DNA of 64,000 nt, from assembly GCA_900239685.1 (NCBI GenBank), contig OENT01000208.1, positions 62,001 through 126,000 of the forward strand, in the 5' to 3' direction. This DNA comes from Rotaria macrura. Lineage: Eukaryota > Rotifera > Eurotatoria > Philodinida > Philodinidae. The position numbers were made by a program, and so were the translations under genes. Below, piece after piece: positions 30,108 to 44,200 of the stretch (the first letter of the stretch is position 1; every line of letters begins with the position of its first letter). Below the pieces are notes generated by a model. That model did no database searches. It saw nothing but the letters and a program-made list of their open reading frames with translations, and was not told the DNA's origin.

Positions 30108-30746
30108 TCAATTGTAACTATTATGTGGATTCCCACGTTCATTTCGTGTATGTTTACTCTTTTTTTGTTCCGGAATATCCCACATGCCTTGAGATTCTAG
30201 TTCATAAGCCATTTGTGTTGCCCCACATGAACAGCAACAGCAAGTGGCGGCACAAAGATCTCCACAACATGAGCCCTTGAATTAAAAAAATTAAAAATAC
30301 TAAATTTAGTTTTTTTTTCTAGTTTCCTTTTTCGCTATATTAACGAACATCAATACGTCGTGCCGTTCGCAATTTTGTTCGGAAATAGAAGAATGAGCAT
30401 GGGCAGCAACCAATAATTGCTGTTTCACCTAAATGCGATGCTAATTTACAACCCATGCAAGGAAAACAAAAGCATGAAAAACAGCCTAGGTTTTATAAAA
30501 TAACACAAAAAAGTATTAAAAGATATAATTAATGCAACGATTGTGTTCTTACATCGGCTCATTGGTGTGCAAGAGCATAATTCTGACTGCCAATTATTTT
30601 CGAAAGCCCATACATTATGTGGATCATATTGTTGTTTAATTACAGTTGGATTAAAATTTCGTGAATTACTAAATGTAAATCAAATAATATTAACAGACAT
30701 CGAAGAACTACTATCTTGATAAATTCCTCACGGAGCACGACTCATT
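30108..30746 (-). CDS. PLAC8-family Cys-rich protein, copy 2
   Basis: Four exons (30746-30733, 30668-30553, 30485-30349, 30275-30108) encode 144 residues. The first coding exon is 14 bp (MSRAP). Then come NVWAFENNWQSELCSCTP, the Cys-rich segment CCFSCFCFPCMGCKLAS, IGCCPCSFFYFRTKLR, and the last exon with GSCCGDLCAATCCCCSCGA and ATQMAYELE. Exon phases and domain order match the neighbouring copy, which supports tandem duplication followed by strong divergence. The C-terminal tail is basic and hydrophilic. Function is not predictable beyond the family. Confidence 0.85.
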
Positions 30747-32414
30747 TTGTTTTGTAATTTTTCCTGTACAACTTCTATTCAAATCTTTTGTAAATGTTGT
30801 TGTTCAAGTTGCTTCTTTTTTTCACGTTTGGTTACAAGTAGCGAAAAAAAAAGGTAAAATCAGTTGGTATGAGAAACTCTATTGTTCTGATATAATTATC
30901 AACCATGATTGTATTATTGTTGTTTTTCTGTTTCTGTTCTTTTTCTTTTTTGTTCCACGGAGAGCAAAGCAGAAACAAATTATGATGAAAAGTTTATTCT
31001 TTTACTTCATATGCTGACGAACACCTATAAAAACAAAAGGAAAAGAATCGCAATTAATCAAACTGAATTGATTATACTTTATTCTGCAAATATGATTAAG
31101 AAGTTAAACGCTGTGGAGATAAATAATTCGATCACATAAAAAACCCATACAAATAATAATAAGAGAATACTTTTCAAATATTCTTCATTCTAATAAAAAG
31201 ACTCAAGTTAATTCGTGATATGACTGTATTGAAAATAGTTAGGACAGGTGGTTTGAAGCATTAAGAGAAGATCCTTTTTTTTCAAAATGATGTTTACATT
31301 TTCTTATTCCTTAACAGTTAAATAAAATAACAAAATGATGTTGCCACCACAAAGTGGTAACTATAAATGATAAATGTCCTTGAAACATGAATGTCAATTT
31401 GTCAAACTTGAATAAAAAAAATAGCTTTTCTATATTTGATAGACTATGTAGTCAGCAAGTAGAAAAAGAAATCGATCGAAACAAGCGAATGACTATTGAT
31501 TTTAGAAGATTAAATTACAAAGAAAAAGCTTTCATGCATCACACGAATACAAAAGAATAAAAATTTTTTCTTGTGATAATTTCCATGAGTATTATGTAAT
31601 ATAATTGAAGTAGAATAAAAAGAAATCTTTCGAAACATATTTACCATTGACGAAAGATACATAAATAAAAATCTAGTTCAATCATTACAGATGTACGAAT
31701 GTCATCAGAAATTCTTTTCTTGATTCCGTTTCTGAGATAGATACATAAATTAATCATCGATTATCGGCCATTTTTGTGAACTAAAAAAGAAAATCTTTGT
31801 CGATCATCTTTCATAAATAAAAGAATGAAATTTAGAACAATCAATGCAATGTGAAATGACATTTTGCATTGATATAAAACTCAATTATTCGATCTCTATT
31901 GATTCAACAGTAATTATGATATGAGTGTATTGAATCGAAAATCTTTTGTAGATTTGATGTCGGTTATAATGGTGTAAATATATGAAGATTTATGATATCG
32001 CATTCTCCTTCATGGTGATCTCGGAACTCCCTTAAGAACCGGACTTGAACTCTTTAACTAGAATATTAATCGAGGAGGGTCTTCAACATCATACAAATGC
32101 TTTTAAATGACCTCATGAGTCTATTAGAAAAACCATATTATGCACTTAGGAGGTTTTGTCGTGTTCCATATTTTTGCAGACACGCTGCTGAGACTCAAAT
32201 CACTACTTTTTGTGCATCTGATTCTTTATTATCATTTGTTTGCTTGTAAAGTTTCTAATAATTAAATAACCGATTCATTTAGACAAGACTTCAAGGCATT
32301 TATAAAACTTCTTAAAACAAACAAACAACATACAATTTAAAAAAAACATATGAAATATTTTCTTCTTTGCTCATATTTTATACAAATATTATTTAGAAAA
32401 AGAAAACGAACGAA
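30747..32414. other. gene-free intergenic stretch
   Basis: Directly upstream of PLAC8 copy 2, a short minus-strand frame reads KREKKKQLEQQHLQK before a stop; it is probably untranslated or a chance coiled-coil-like frame. The rest is AT-rich with nothing recognised. The 3' end of the IgSF gene lies to the right. Confidence 0.45.
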
Positions 32415-35400
32415 TTAAACAAAAATACCATCATCCCGAGACTGATCATCAGTATTTGAAATTAAATTTTTATTATCTTTTGAATTCTCTCGGCTGTATT
32501 CATTCATTGAATTCATTCCGGACCATGATGGATCATTAGTTGATTTTCTTATATTTAAGTATTCATTGGCTATCCGATGATTTTCAACAACAATAGGATT
32601 TTGTCGATTGTAATCTGTTTTTGAATATGGAGAATGATCAAGACGTTTTTCACTACTATTTTCATGTTCAGGTGAATAATGATTACGTTGAATGGGTTTT
32701 GTCAAATGTTTGTCAAGAAAATAGAAGGAGTCAGGTTTTGAATAGAAATCTAAACTATTTAATTTCGTTGCGACTTGAAAACTTGAACGACGCTGGATTG
32801 TTATTGGATATTGATTAGATTCATTATATTGTTCATTTTGATAATCATATGGAGAAAAAAGCGTACGATTTCGATTCACAACCATAGTTTTCGTTTTCGA
32901 TATGGTATTATCTGGTCGCTCATTAGTCGAATTAATGATAAGATCGAGATCAGTTTCTTTTAAAGTATTTCGCCTACTTGATGGGATTTCATCTTCTATT
33001 GAGGAGAGTTGATTCAATGGTGAATGATTACGATGCAATGTCGATGATGCGGGAGATATTAAATAATCTTTTGAACGATAAGGACGAACAGGATAGGCAA
33101 CACCATTGCCATTCTGTGTGGCATGTACTAAAATAAAAGTATGTCTAGTTGTTTTCTTTTTGTTTTGAATCGTACTTTCAGTATAGGAAGTACTCAAGAA
33201 ACATAGTACGATGTCAAATGAAAAAGTGAATGGATTCATCTTTGTTGATGTCAGATGCATATTCTCAAAAATTTAGTATCTATCTTCACATACCGGAGGC
33301 TAGACGAAAACAGAAAATGACGGCTGACATTTCTAATCATGTATCCACAACAAAGAAACATATGATGAGATGAACAACTTTCATTTCTAGATAAGTAACG
33401 GTTCAATGATGACTTGACATAGATTATCGTATGATTTTTAGAAAATATGAAGTGAAAAGAAATTTGACACAAGCAAGAATAGCAACTTGAATTCCCTTTA
33501 GACAGTAACAGACAGTCTCGAGAGACAATCATGGACATTGTTGATATACGAGTCAGAAGTCGTGTATGTCACTAACAACTCATTAGTCTATCTCGACTAT
33601 TTCCTTATTTCAGTTCTAAATGGTTAAATAAAGAACGACAAAAGAAGTACCTACGATCTACCGAAGGACTGAATGAGACAATTTTCATGTGTTTGGCAAT
33701 GACAACTACATCGTATTGACTATATTTTATTTCTACAGGGATTGTAAGAACAGATTCTGTCAAACAATTTTACTTCGTTAGCATATAGTATTTGTTTGTA
33801 ACCTTCGAGTTCTATATACTCCCTTCTCTGGGTACGATCGCTGCATATTTTCTCATGCCTTCGAGTTTTTAATGATTCAACAAATTTCGACAAAGAAATA
33901 TTTAGCAAATATATTTCTCTAGGAGAAAAAAATATAATTCGGATCAATATGTTTTAGTTCCGAGAGTAACAAAAATAAAAAAGAATCTTTTCAATCTAAA
34001 ATTGAATTCTAGATTTTTTATCCGTTTGACCTAGATCTTTCCCTTTGCATGTATCTTAAATAGGATTAGAACTAGCTTATCAATATTCTCTTTACTAATC
34101 TAAGATTCGTAAAGAATACTTGATAACTCTGTGTAGTTCAGACTGTCTTAACCAACGAATAGTGACAAACTATGCTAAGTTAGTGTAAAACAAGGTGTGG
34201 CAAAATTCTCCTTTATGATCATTCGATGTTACCATATAGCTTTACCTAAAGATGATGTTTTACCATCGTGATTGTTCTGTGAATAATGTGAATTATGATT
34301 TCGATAGGTCAGATCTAAAGTCAAATGTTTCATTGAATGAGTTATTTCAAAACACAAGATTTACTTTCAAAGTTGCTGTCGGATTTTCTTTTATAATACA
34401 TTGCTTTTCGAATTTTATGACAACAATAACATATTAAGATTAATGAAGCAAGACATGCACCGATTAAAATTAAAGCTAAATATGGCCAATAAATACCAGT
34501 TTTTTCAGCAAATGATGTAACTAAATTAAAAAACAAAATTATTATAACTATATATATATATATTCGTTTCATGATTGTTGTCCTGCTTTTCTTTTCGTAT
34601 AAACATACTTTTGGATTTTCCAACTTGAATTGAATAACTTTGATCAAAATTACCTCCGAATTTATTTTTGGTAAACACACGAAAATCATGATGGTTGTCA
34701 GGTCTGAGATCGGGAAGAATGAATGCACAGTTACCTAAATACGAAAAAGCAAATAAATAAACAAACATTCCATTAGAATGATCAATGAATAGATTCTATG
34801 TTTCGATAATGATTACATGACTCAATCATTAGGATTATCACGGCAACAATATTAGTATATTCGTGTATAAACAAACCTCTTAAACGAGCATGTTCAGTGT
34901 AAGTACCATTTGTTTGTCGTTTATAAATATAACAGAAGAAATCTTCATCACCTTGATGAAATCCAGCCATACAATTCACAGTTAATGTTGAATTTGAATA
35001 TGTATAATGACATGATTGAACTGGATCGGGTGCGGCTAAAGTAAAATGTAAAGATCAACCAATTTGTTTTCGTACTCGTAGAAAAATGTAAGTTATATTT
35101 CAACTTTTCCAAAAATTTGAGCACCACTAATCGAACCTATGCTTTAAGGAGAATTTTTTCGTTGAGACTAATAGTTATGATGGCGTAACCATGGATGAAT
35201 CAAGCTGGGCATCATTTCTATCACCACAAGAAGAAAAAACATGGTAATTACCATCATTGATACTGAACTGTATGAGCTTTATCTGAATATGCTAGCACAC
35301 CATCCTAATACGCACTATCTTCTGATTGTAGCACTAATTTTATGAGTTGTATATTGTTTGATAAGTACTGATATTACTTTAAAAATTTGAGGAATTAATA

Positions 35401-38400
35401 TACAATACTCACAAGATTTATTGTTTTGTCAAATGCTAATTTCTTATATTCACATTGCACTTTACCCTTGAAAGTATTATATAAACAACAAAAAAACACC
35501 AGATGTGCGAATAATATTTCTCCTGATTAAGGGTATATATATATATGTATATATATATTTGCATTTATGGTAGACAATTAGTAGCAATATGTTTCGATAA
35601 AAGGGCAAAAAGAAACAGATTAAACTAACCTCCTAAAACCATATTAAAATGACATTCCCCAAATAAACCTAATTCGTTTTGCGCTCGACAAGTAACTCTT
35701 CCAAAATCAACAGTATGATTGGGTTGTACTGTAATATAACTCGACGTTTTATTCAAGTGATATCCTACACGTTTGTTTCCGTTTGGTAGATGCCAAGTGA
35801 AATTGATTTTTGAAGGATTTCCATTATGCATATGACATGTTAAATTGATTGAACGATGAATACCAGTGGAATATTCAGGCAACAATGTGATCTTATGCGC
35901 ACATATTGGACTGTCTAGAAAAAAGAAAGATAGTATCAATAAAGGAAATGACTTCTGTAGTCATTTTGTCTCTATTATGATAAGAGATGTATTTGTTTGT
36001 TGACACACATGCATGAATGATATCCATCGGATAAAAATACATGTGCAATAAGATTGAGAAAAAGAACTCAGTTGATAGTCAAATGATCGCATCGATACTT
36101 CAGTTTTTGTTTTAACATGTCTTCAATGTCGGATAATTGAATGTCCTACTCTCCTCACAATTTTTATTCTGCTTGAAGATTTATCCAATCGACGATTTGC
36201 ACTTTATGTACAAGACATTCAATTTTGTACATAGAACAAACAAGACAACTGACATTGTTTCAGCTACTTAACCTTACACTCACACACATATCTATATATA
36301 TACATATATATATATATGTGTGTGCATATAGATTCTATCTTTAAATGTCAGCAATCAAGCAGAGAAACAATCCAAGACACGATAATTCGTTGTTTGCCCT
36401 TTCACAAGCTTTTCTTGTTGATTATTTCCAAAACAAAAAAAAAGTGTGACTTATCTCATAACAGTAAATAGCCTACTTACATGGATGAATATTGTGAAAT
36501 ATTTAATTAGAAAGTGCAAGTATTATGAATAAAGAGTGTTGTAAATAATAGAATTCATAAGAAAAGGAAAAAATATCTCGCCTTCTTTCTTCTCTCTTTT
36601 CATACATACCCACTAATGTCGAGAAGAAAACTATGAGCAGAACACATCAAACAACTCGTCTTTTTTCTAGTAATAGATAGTTCAAAGCTGTGGCATATAT
36701 TCATATACTAGCTAATAACCGATGCTTCGTCGATATCAAAGAATAAGACGAGAGAGAAAGACAGAGAGAGAGAGGGAAAAGTCTCATCAAGACTGCTGTT
36801 GATTAATAACATGTCAGTTTTAATTGGTCACAAAATTGGGTGCCGTCAGCACATATATATATATATAGATAGTATTCAAGAAAGGGAAATCTCCTCACTC
36901 AACATATATTAACTGCAACTACTTTGACTTTTACAGATAAAATACCATAATTTAACTCATACTGTTTATTATCAACAAATAATACTTAGTAGAAAAACAA
37001 ATCCATCGTTTATTTGATAAGAACACATCCTATTTTATTCGATGTTCTTTCAGAAAGAAGCATATCTTCGCGCCTAACTTATGTTTCTTCTTCGTTTTCT
37101 TCTTATACACTTGTATTATAGTGTTCCATCGGATGAATATATATATATATATATATAAGAAGCAGTCAAGCGAAAAATGAATGACGATGTAAAGAATGAA
37201 AAAAAAAGAAAGCTGATCAAATTGAATGAGACAAGGGATCGGTCAACGGTCCTGACAAGTAAAATAGAATTAAAACTAAAGGCGAAGCTTATATTGTAAA
37301 ATTAATGATGACATTAGTGAAAAGTAGAATATTTCTTTTCTGTCTTTTTGACTTTTAATTGATACGTACATGCAACATCGATTTGAAGAACATTTGAAAG
37401 AACTCGATGTTGTTCTTCTTTATATTCATTATTAAGTGCTTGAATTTGTGTTGCTTCACAATGAAATATACGCTTATGAAAGTGACGATTTATACGAAGA
37501 ATTAAAACAAGTATTGTTCGATATGTTTTATCGTCGTTTTCTATTGTTGAATTTCTTTCAATATGATAATCAATATGAAATGGAAAATGAAGAATAGCAG
37601 CTGGTAGAGCCCGTGAGACAACACATGTAAGACGTATTAATTGATGTTCACGTAAGTATACAGAACCATTATTTGATCTTAATGATTGATATAAGAGATT
37701 ATGATCAGTTTCATTTGATATATGATCATTTGTTGATTCGTATGATGATATTAATTGAGCACCGAATTCGGCCGTTGTAAGGTGAACTAATAAAAGCAAA
37801 AGAGAAAGAATAGATTTCGAAACAGTGTTATCAGGAAATACATTATATGGCTTTATGTTTTAATATTCTACGAAAGTACTTTTACATAAATAATGAAAAG
37901 GTCTGATAAAGTATTACTAATGAAAAATACAGGGCATTTAGTGTCTAGGCTTGCATGAATGTTCTTTTATTTTGCGTTAGAATAATACATGCAATGCGTA
38001 ATGGTAGAAATGCGAGAAAATTTAACAAGCGGAAATATAGAATTATGATCTATATATTGAATGTAAGAGACAGAGAGAGAGAGAGAGACTGAGAAGAAAG
38101 AGAGTAAAATGAATAATAGAAGTACAATAAGTAAAACTGATACACCCAACTAATTGATTAATACAATGCTAGACGTAGAATGAGAAAAAAAGGAAATAAC
38201 TAGATGTATACTTATCAATGGGAGACAAAAAGAAAAAGAGGGTTGTCCGAAAGTAGACGCCCGGAAACAATCCTGCTCTGGTTTTAGTTGCCACGCTGAT
38301 GATTCAAAAAAGATTCATTTTCATCGTTCATTATTGTCACTTGGGACACACATACTGTAAGCGGCGTTAGATTTAATGTGCATGGTGTGAATAGAAGAAG

Positions 38401-41211
38401 GACAATGTTGTCAAAGTGAATCTGAACAATGATCAAATTCGGGTAGATTCTCATATCTTATTCTTCATCGTTGATGAGCAATGAAGCGAAAGACAGAAAA
38501 AAAATCGTAGAGATATGCAAATATAATTTCATTTGATGAGTCCATAATAGTCAAGTTATACGTATATGTATATATATATATATATATATATTAATATCGA
38601 TTATTTTCCTCATAAAATTAATATTAATTTAACAAATTCATCACTTGAACTTGTACAAAAAGAAACTGCATTTTCTTTTATAATACTTATATTTGTCTTA
38701 ATGCACTATCAATCATAAAAAGCGTGCACATACGTTAAGAAAAATAATCGGAAATTATTTCCGAAGTGTATAGCACGCATCCTTCCCATTCCATTAACAT
38801 CAGATTGATGTGAGAATCAGTACAGTTGCCTAACACTTCATAATATCTTAAAGTAACATGCATTCTCTAAGAAGGATCTTCTTTTTAAATTAATTACACA
38901 AAAGACAATTGCTCATTTAATAAGAACAAATAAAAGTCGGTCTGTATTATTATATACATGCCATGTATTAAATAACACATGTCGGAATAAAAATTTTGTC
39001 AATGGATTATTTAGTAATTATCAACAAATGCATCAAATGTTTATTCAACTTGAAGAATAGATTTTTGTTGATTATGCTTGTAAAGATCTAATTATGAAAA
39101 GATCCTATTAATTGAATGAAATTTACTTTTGAACATTCTAGTTGATCAAAACTATGCAACAGGTCTTTGCTATACAAGGTCAATAAAAAACAAATAGTCT
39201 ACATTATTTCTCGATATGTCAAATTCCATGACATCTTAGATGTCAAAACAGGACATATAGAACTGGTGAGTTCTATTGTTGCAGTGAGCAAGATCTTCGT
39301 TTAATTTGTTGACAAGAATAATATTATTAAACACAAAAGCACTCTAAATTTACAGTTATTCGAATCTGACATATTGATCGCAACTAAAAAAATTGCACAT
39401 CCGGATGTCATATTAACTTATTTATTTGATTACTAGCCGCTGCCGAAATGTATAAGAAGAATGTATACAAGAATCATATAAAGATATTAGGAGAAAAAAG
39501 AAGTAAGTGATGGGATTGTGTATATAATAAATCTTAGGGTTCAGTCCAGAGTCTTTTTATCGATGAAATAAAAATGTAAAAGACTCTTGTCTGCATCCTG
39601 AGATGAAAAGTAAACAACGAATACTTTTCATCTGATCCATGGACAAAAGTTTAATGTCGATCAGCGTATAACATTATAGAAAAATTTATTTTTGATTTTT
39701 TTTTAGAACATGATCAAATTTGTGTCTATGAAAAAAATCGATCAATTCAGAAAATCATTACTGCAATAACCAGATTAGCAATCTATAGACGAGCCATCTA
39801 TCGTATGAAACAGAATGTCGTAACATAAGGTCGATCGCGATTGTAATATTTCTTCATTTAACATCAACAATTATTTTTATCTCACTATTTTCTTCTTGAA
39901 AATTTCCAGTAAAATCATGAATGAATAATTTCAAGAATCTGAAGAGAAACACTATGTGCTACTATCAATAGGTTAAGTAAAATCGGTTTTCATCGGATAA
40001 AACTAGCGTAAGTCGACTAACAACACTCGTTTAATCGATGTTTTACACTGTCCTAATCTTGAATCTTGTTAACAGACTAAAGATAAAAGACTATCTACAG
40101 ATTTTGGAATGAGCACGAACAAGAACACTATTCATCTTCAAAATATAATGAACTGCTACTATAACATGAATAACTAAACTATTTTCTGGACACGAAACTC
40201 CATTGCTGATTACTAGGACTATTTTTTACAAAAGAAGTATGCTGCTAGTTAACAAACTTAATTCTAAAACAATGTGTTAGGTTTTACACGTTTTGTCGAA
40301 TTCCAAAATGATATACTAAGCATCTCTTGGCATTGATCATTCTCAAGCTTAAACGACTGTTGTTAACGACGAAAAAATAAATATGACATATTGAAAGAAA
40401 AAACAATGAAAAGGAAAATTCTTTCTCGATAGCATGTCGAATTTTCATTTCAACTTCATTTTGCCAACACATTTGATTCAATTGAAAATTTGACAAGATC
40501 AATATTCCGTGAAAGAAACTACAAAATTATGATCGAATGAGGACTAGAAATGTCTATTAAATTCTGGAACAATGTTTATAACTGTAAATGATTTCTCCTT
40601 ATCAATATAAATGTTCTATTTTTCTATTTTTCCCATTGTTTACTCTTGAAATTAAATATTAAGTATATCGTATCTGTCGAATATTAAAATAATTTAATTC
40701 GAATAAACGATATCGAACTGTTTATTTTTCTCATCAGAATTGATTTGTTACATAGATAGATTTTTTCTTTCCATAAACTTCAACTATAACAAACAAATAA
40801 CCTTTCATATCTCATAGTTTGTTTCTAAATGTTATTTAAAAATATACCTGTAACTATCAAATTAAATTGTCGTATTGCTCCAAGTGTTTCACATTCATAA
40901 ACACCAGAATCGTTCGATTTCAATCGACGAATATTTAATGTTTGTGTATAGTTATCATCATTATTTCGTTCTAGAAATATTTTCGAACGAAATTTCGGTA
41001 ATATGACACCGTATCTTGTTGCCAATAAATTTGGTCGTTTCCACCAAGCAATATCATTTAAATCACATTGAAAACTAACATCATCATATTCAGCACGATA
41101 GATTATGTCAAAACGAATGTTATCATCATTATTACTATCAATCATATTTATTTTATAAAAAAATAATAATAAAACGAAACAATACAACTGAGAATATTCA
41201 ATTGTATACAT
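32415..41211 (-). CDS. immunoglobulin-superfamily cell-surface receptor (sidestep-like)
   Basis: Seven exons (41211-40848, 37786-37370, 35914-35630, 35035-34877, 34734-34654, 34520-34365, 33127-32415) encode 724 residues. Order: signal peptide (about 1-25); V-type Ig with Cys in SFQC, WWKRP and NDSGVYECE (35-120); a second Ig with LTCVVSRALPA and FHCEATQ (122-260); a third with NLTCHMHNGNP, FTWHLPNG and GRVTCRAQNELG (261-355); an FN3-like domain (356-435) starting APDPVQSCHYTYSNSTLTVN; a membrane helix YWPYLALILIGACLASLILI (about 440-465); and a hydrophilic tail of about 237 residues rich in Ser, Asn, Tyr and Arg. The PxPVxxC...LTVxC opening of the FN3 domain resembles insect sidestep-type receptors, which act in cell recognition. 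Introns of 3.1 kb, 1.5 kb and 1.2 kb contain microsatellites only. Ligand unknown. Confidence 0.85.
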
Positions 41212-44200
41212 GTGACGACAATGATTCAAACATAGTCGTCGTTCTATTAATAAAGGATAATTATCTGAAAGACAAAGAAATGTTTCGTTTTATATAGAAT
41301 AATATTATAAACAAACGAACATAAATGTCGTCGGATACTTAAAGATTATTGATTGATGATAAATGATGTTATTAGAAATGACATATTCTTTGTATATATA
41401 GCAGAAAAATTGAATTTCGATTTAGCATTGATATTATTTATCTGACAGTTGAATGTTTTATTGAACAGACCTGTGTACTTGAATTGCATTAGAGAATGAA
41501 AAGATATAGGTGATTATTATTGTTAGTTTTGCATTAGTGCATTTTATACGTAGTTAACATGGAGTGTAAGTGTAGTAAGAGTCGCTTGGGTAAATGAACG
41601 TGTTAGAGTAAAACAAAAGAAGATACAGACACTGCATATATCAAGATGATGCAGGAGGACAATGGTCAGACAGAAAAAATAGGAAAAGTCAATATATGTA
41701 AAATATCAATCGGCGTTCTTCAGTAGTGCTAGTAATCATAACATGTTTTACATATAACGACGAATAGTTCGATTGTCGAACAAAAAAAAATAATATTGAT
41801 CACCTCTGACGCGTGAAGCAATTCTTATCGGCTGTCCACTCATCTTCATTCTTCGTATATAAATATACTATAAACGATTAATCGAATGATTGACTAATTC
41901 CCTTTAGTGCACTGTCTTTTCGTCTCTCCCGGCTATGAACTCACCATTGTTGTCAAGTTCTATTATCGAATGATGTATTCTTGACTATTATTTTTTTTCT
42001 CCTGAACTCCGTAATACAAACATATCGATCTCTGTTTTTTTTCTTATCGTCAAGTAACTGATGATGTCTGTTCAGGATCATCGGCAGTAGTTCTAATCAT
42101 CAATTTGTCAGATTGAATGCAGAAATAGATAGAAAGGTGAATAATAATAAATCGACAGAGAAACTGTAGCAGTAATGCTAATCTTTTGGTATTCGTTCAA
42201 TCGTCTGCCCGTCGATAACAATAGTTAGATAAATCATTGTAACTGCTGGAAAGAGCAAATAGAAACGTCTTGTCTTGCGTGCGAGAAAACAATTATCGCT
42301 CTATATGAATATACACACTTGTGCTATATAGAACATATCGAACAAGAAATGGTTAGCAAACTCTAGTACAAATGAAACGGCTACAGTCTTATAATCACTT
42401 TTCTAATGTGCATACTGTCAAGAAAAGATGCATGTTTTTTTAAAAAAGATTACGGAAGTTATTATCTTCATTAATAGCGATAAGTGATTGATTTCTCACG
42501 AATGAAATATGAGGCCTACACTAGCATTTACTCTCGTTTTTCCAATATAACTGGTAAGACCTATATCATTTACCTTTGAAAAAAAAACAATTATATCAAA
42601 CAGAATGTCAATTGATTGAAGTACAAATAGTTTGATCAATATGAACGCTCAAGAGATTTTTTGCTTCTATTTCTTCTCTTTTTATTCTTATTCTCACCCC
42701 CCCCCCCGCTCCTTCTCTCTCCCAAGGGAATAAATCATTATGAGACAATGGCCGATGATCTGAATGAGCACGTTCATTGAGACTAGTCATTGGTTAACGA
42801 TAAAATTAAAAAGAAAAAAAAGAGCCAAAGCAAATAAGCAATACAACAAATGAGGTCATCTTCAGACAGGTGCTTGACAAGCTGATAAAAGCGAATGAGA
42901 AAAAGATTTTTTTTCCGGGCAATAGCTAATCGATTTACCTCATAAATGATCGTTTCTCTTTTTTCCTGGTCAATACAGACAAAATTCAATTTTGTACCCA
43001 TATTCACTCGAATAGTACTTAGCCTTCTAATTAAAAGTCGAGTATCCTCTTTTTAATTTCATTTCCGTCGTTTTTTTTTTGATATAGACTAAAAAAGATT
43101 AAAAACAAAAAGAAACTTAATTACTTGATCGGCTAACTATTCGTATTGTAATTGTTTATTCAACTAATCGGAAATATGTTACTACATTAAAAAAGAAAAG
43201 GCGTATACACATGTTTCCTCTTTAGAGATATATCTGAAAATGTTCGCGATTAAAAATGACCGCACTAATTGTCTATCAAAGCTAAGCAAATAAATGTGTC
43301 CCTCTGTCTTTTAAACAAGTACCTATTTATTGTTTATTTTCAATCGATCCGTATTGAACAGTTAAGAACGGTATGGCAAGCAAACAAGTCGTTAGAAATT
43401 GCGTGCTTGTTAATAAAGGCGAATGACATGCAAGAAGTAAACACATCCGTCTATCATGAGTACCATATAAATGCACAGTTAAAGCACAGATTATGTATTT
43501 CTTGACTATGTACAAACTGCTATATGAAACAAAGCGCACACTTACAAATGAAAGAAAAATTCTTATCTTGTAGTGTTTTTTTTTCTCTCAAGTAGATAAT
43601 TAGTTTTTGTGACTATAAGAAATAGTGTTTAAGAAATATATTTCAAAGACAAAAGAAAAGCATGCTTGAGATTCTATTTTGTATTAACCTTGGAACAAAA
43701 TGCTTCACTCACTTTTCTTCGTCGCATCATGATCATGATGATTATGAGGGTGATGATGATTATTATTATATGAGCTTCATCAAGCCTTGAACAGGTATCT
43801 AGAGAGAAAGAGAAGAACAAGAAAACTCTGATTACATTTGTATTTTCCATCGTTCTTTTTCTATTTTTTGTGCTGATAATCGAGATCTATTTCATGTCTG
43901 AATCACAACATACACACCTAACATTCTTCGTTTGGTTTCCGATTAAAAATTAACTCTGTGTGTTCTTCGTGCTCGTTCATGTACGCACATTGTGAATGCT
44001 ATGGCATACAGAGTTAATTATACGGACATTTTTTTCCTCCTCATCATCATCCTCACAAAAATAATACATCTAAAGTGAAAGAAGAAGAAGAAGAAGAAGA
44101 ACAGAAACATCGATTTCTCATTCCAAAAAGTTTCATACATGTTTTGTTTTTATTTTAAAAAAGAAAATGATCATGACTAGAAACAGTTATAACATTTAAA

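Noticed and set aside
29762..30280. 172-codon plus-strand frame
   Set aside because: It overlaps the last exon of PLAC8 copy 2 on the opposite strand and has low-complexity Arg/Glu content; the minus-strand exon has clear family motifs.
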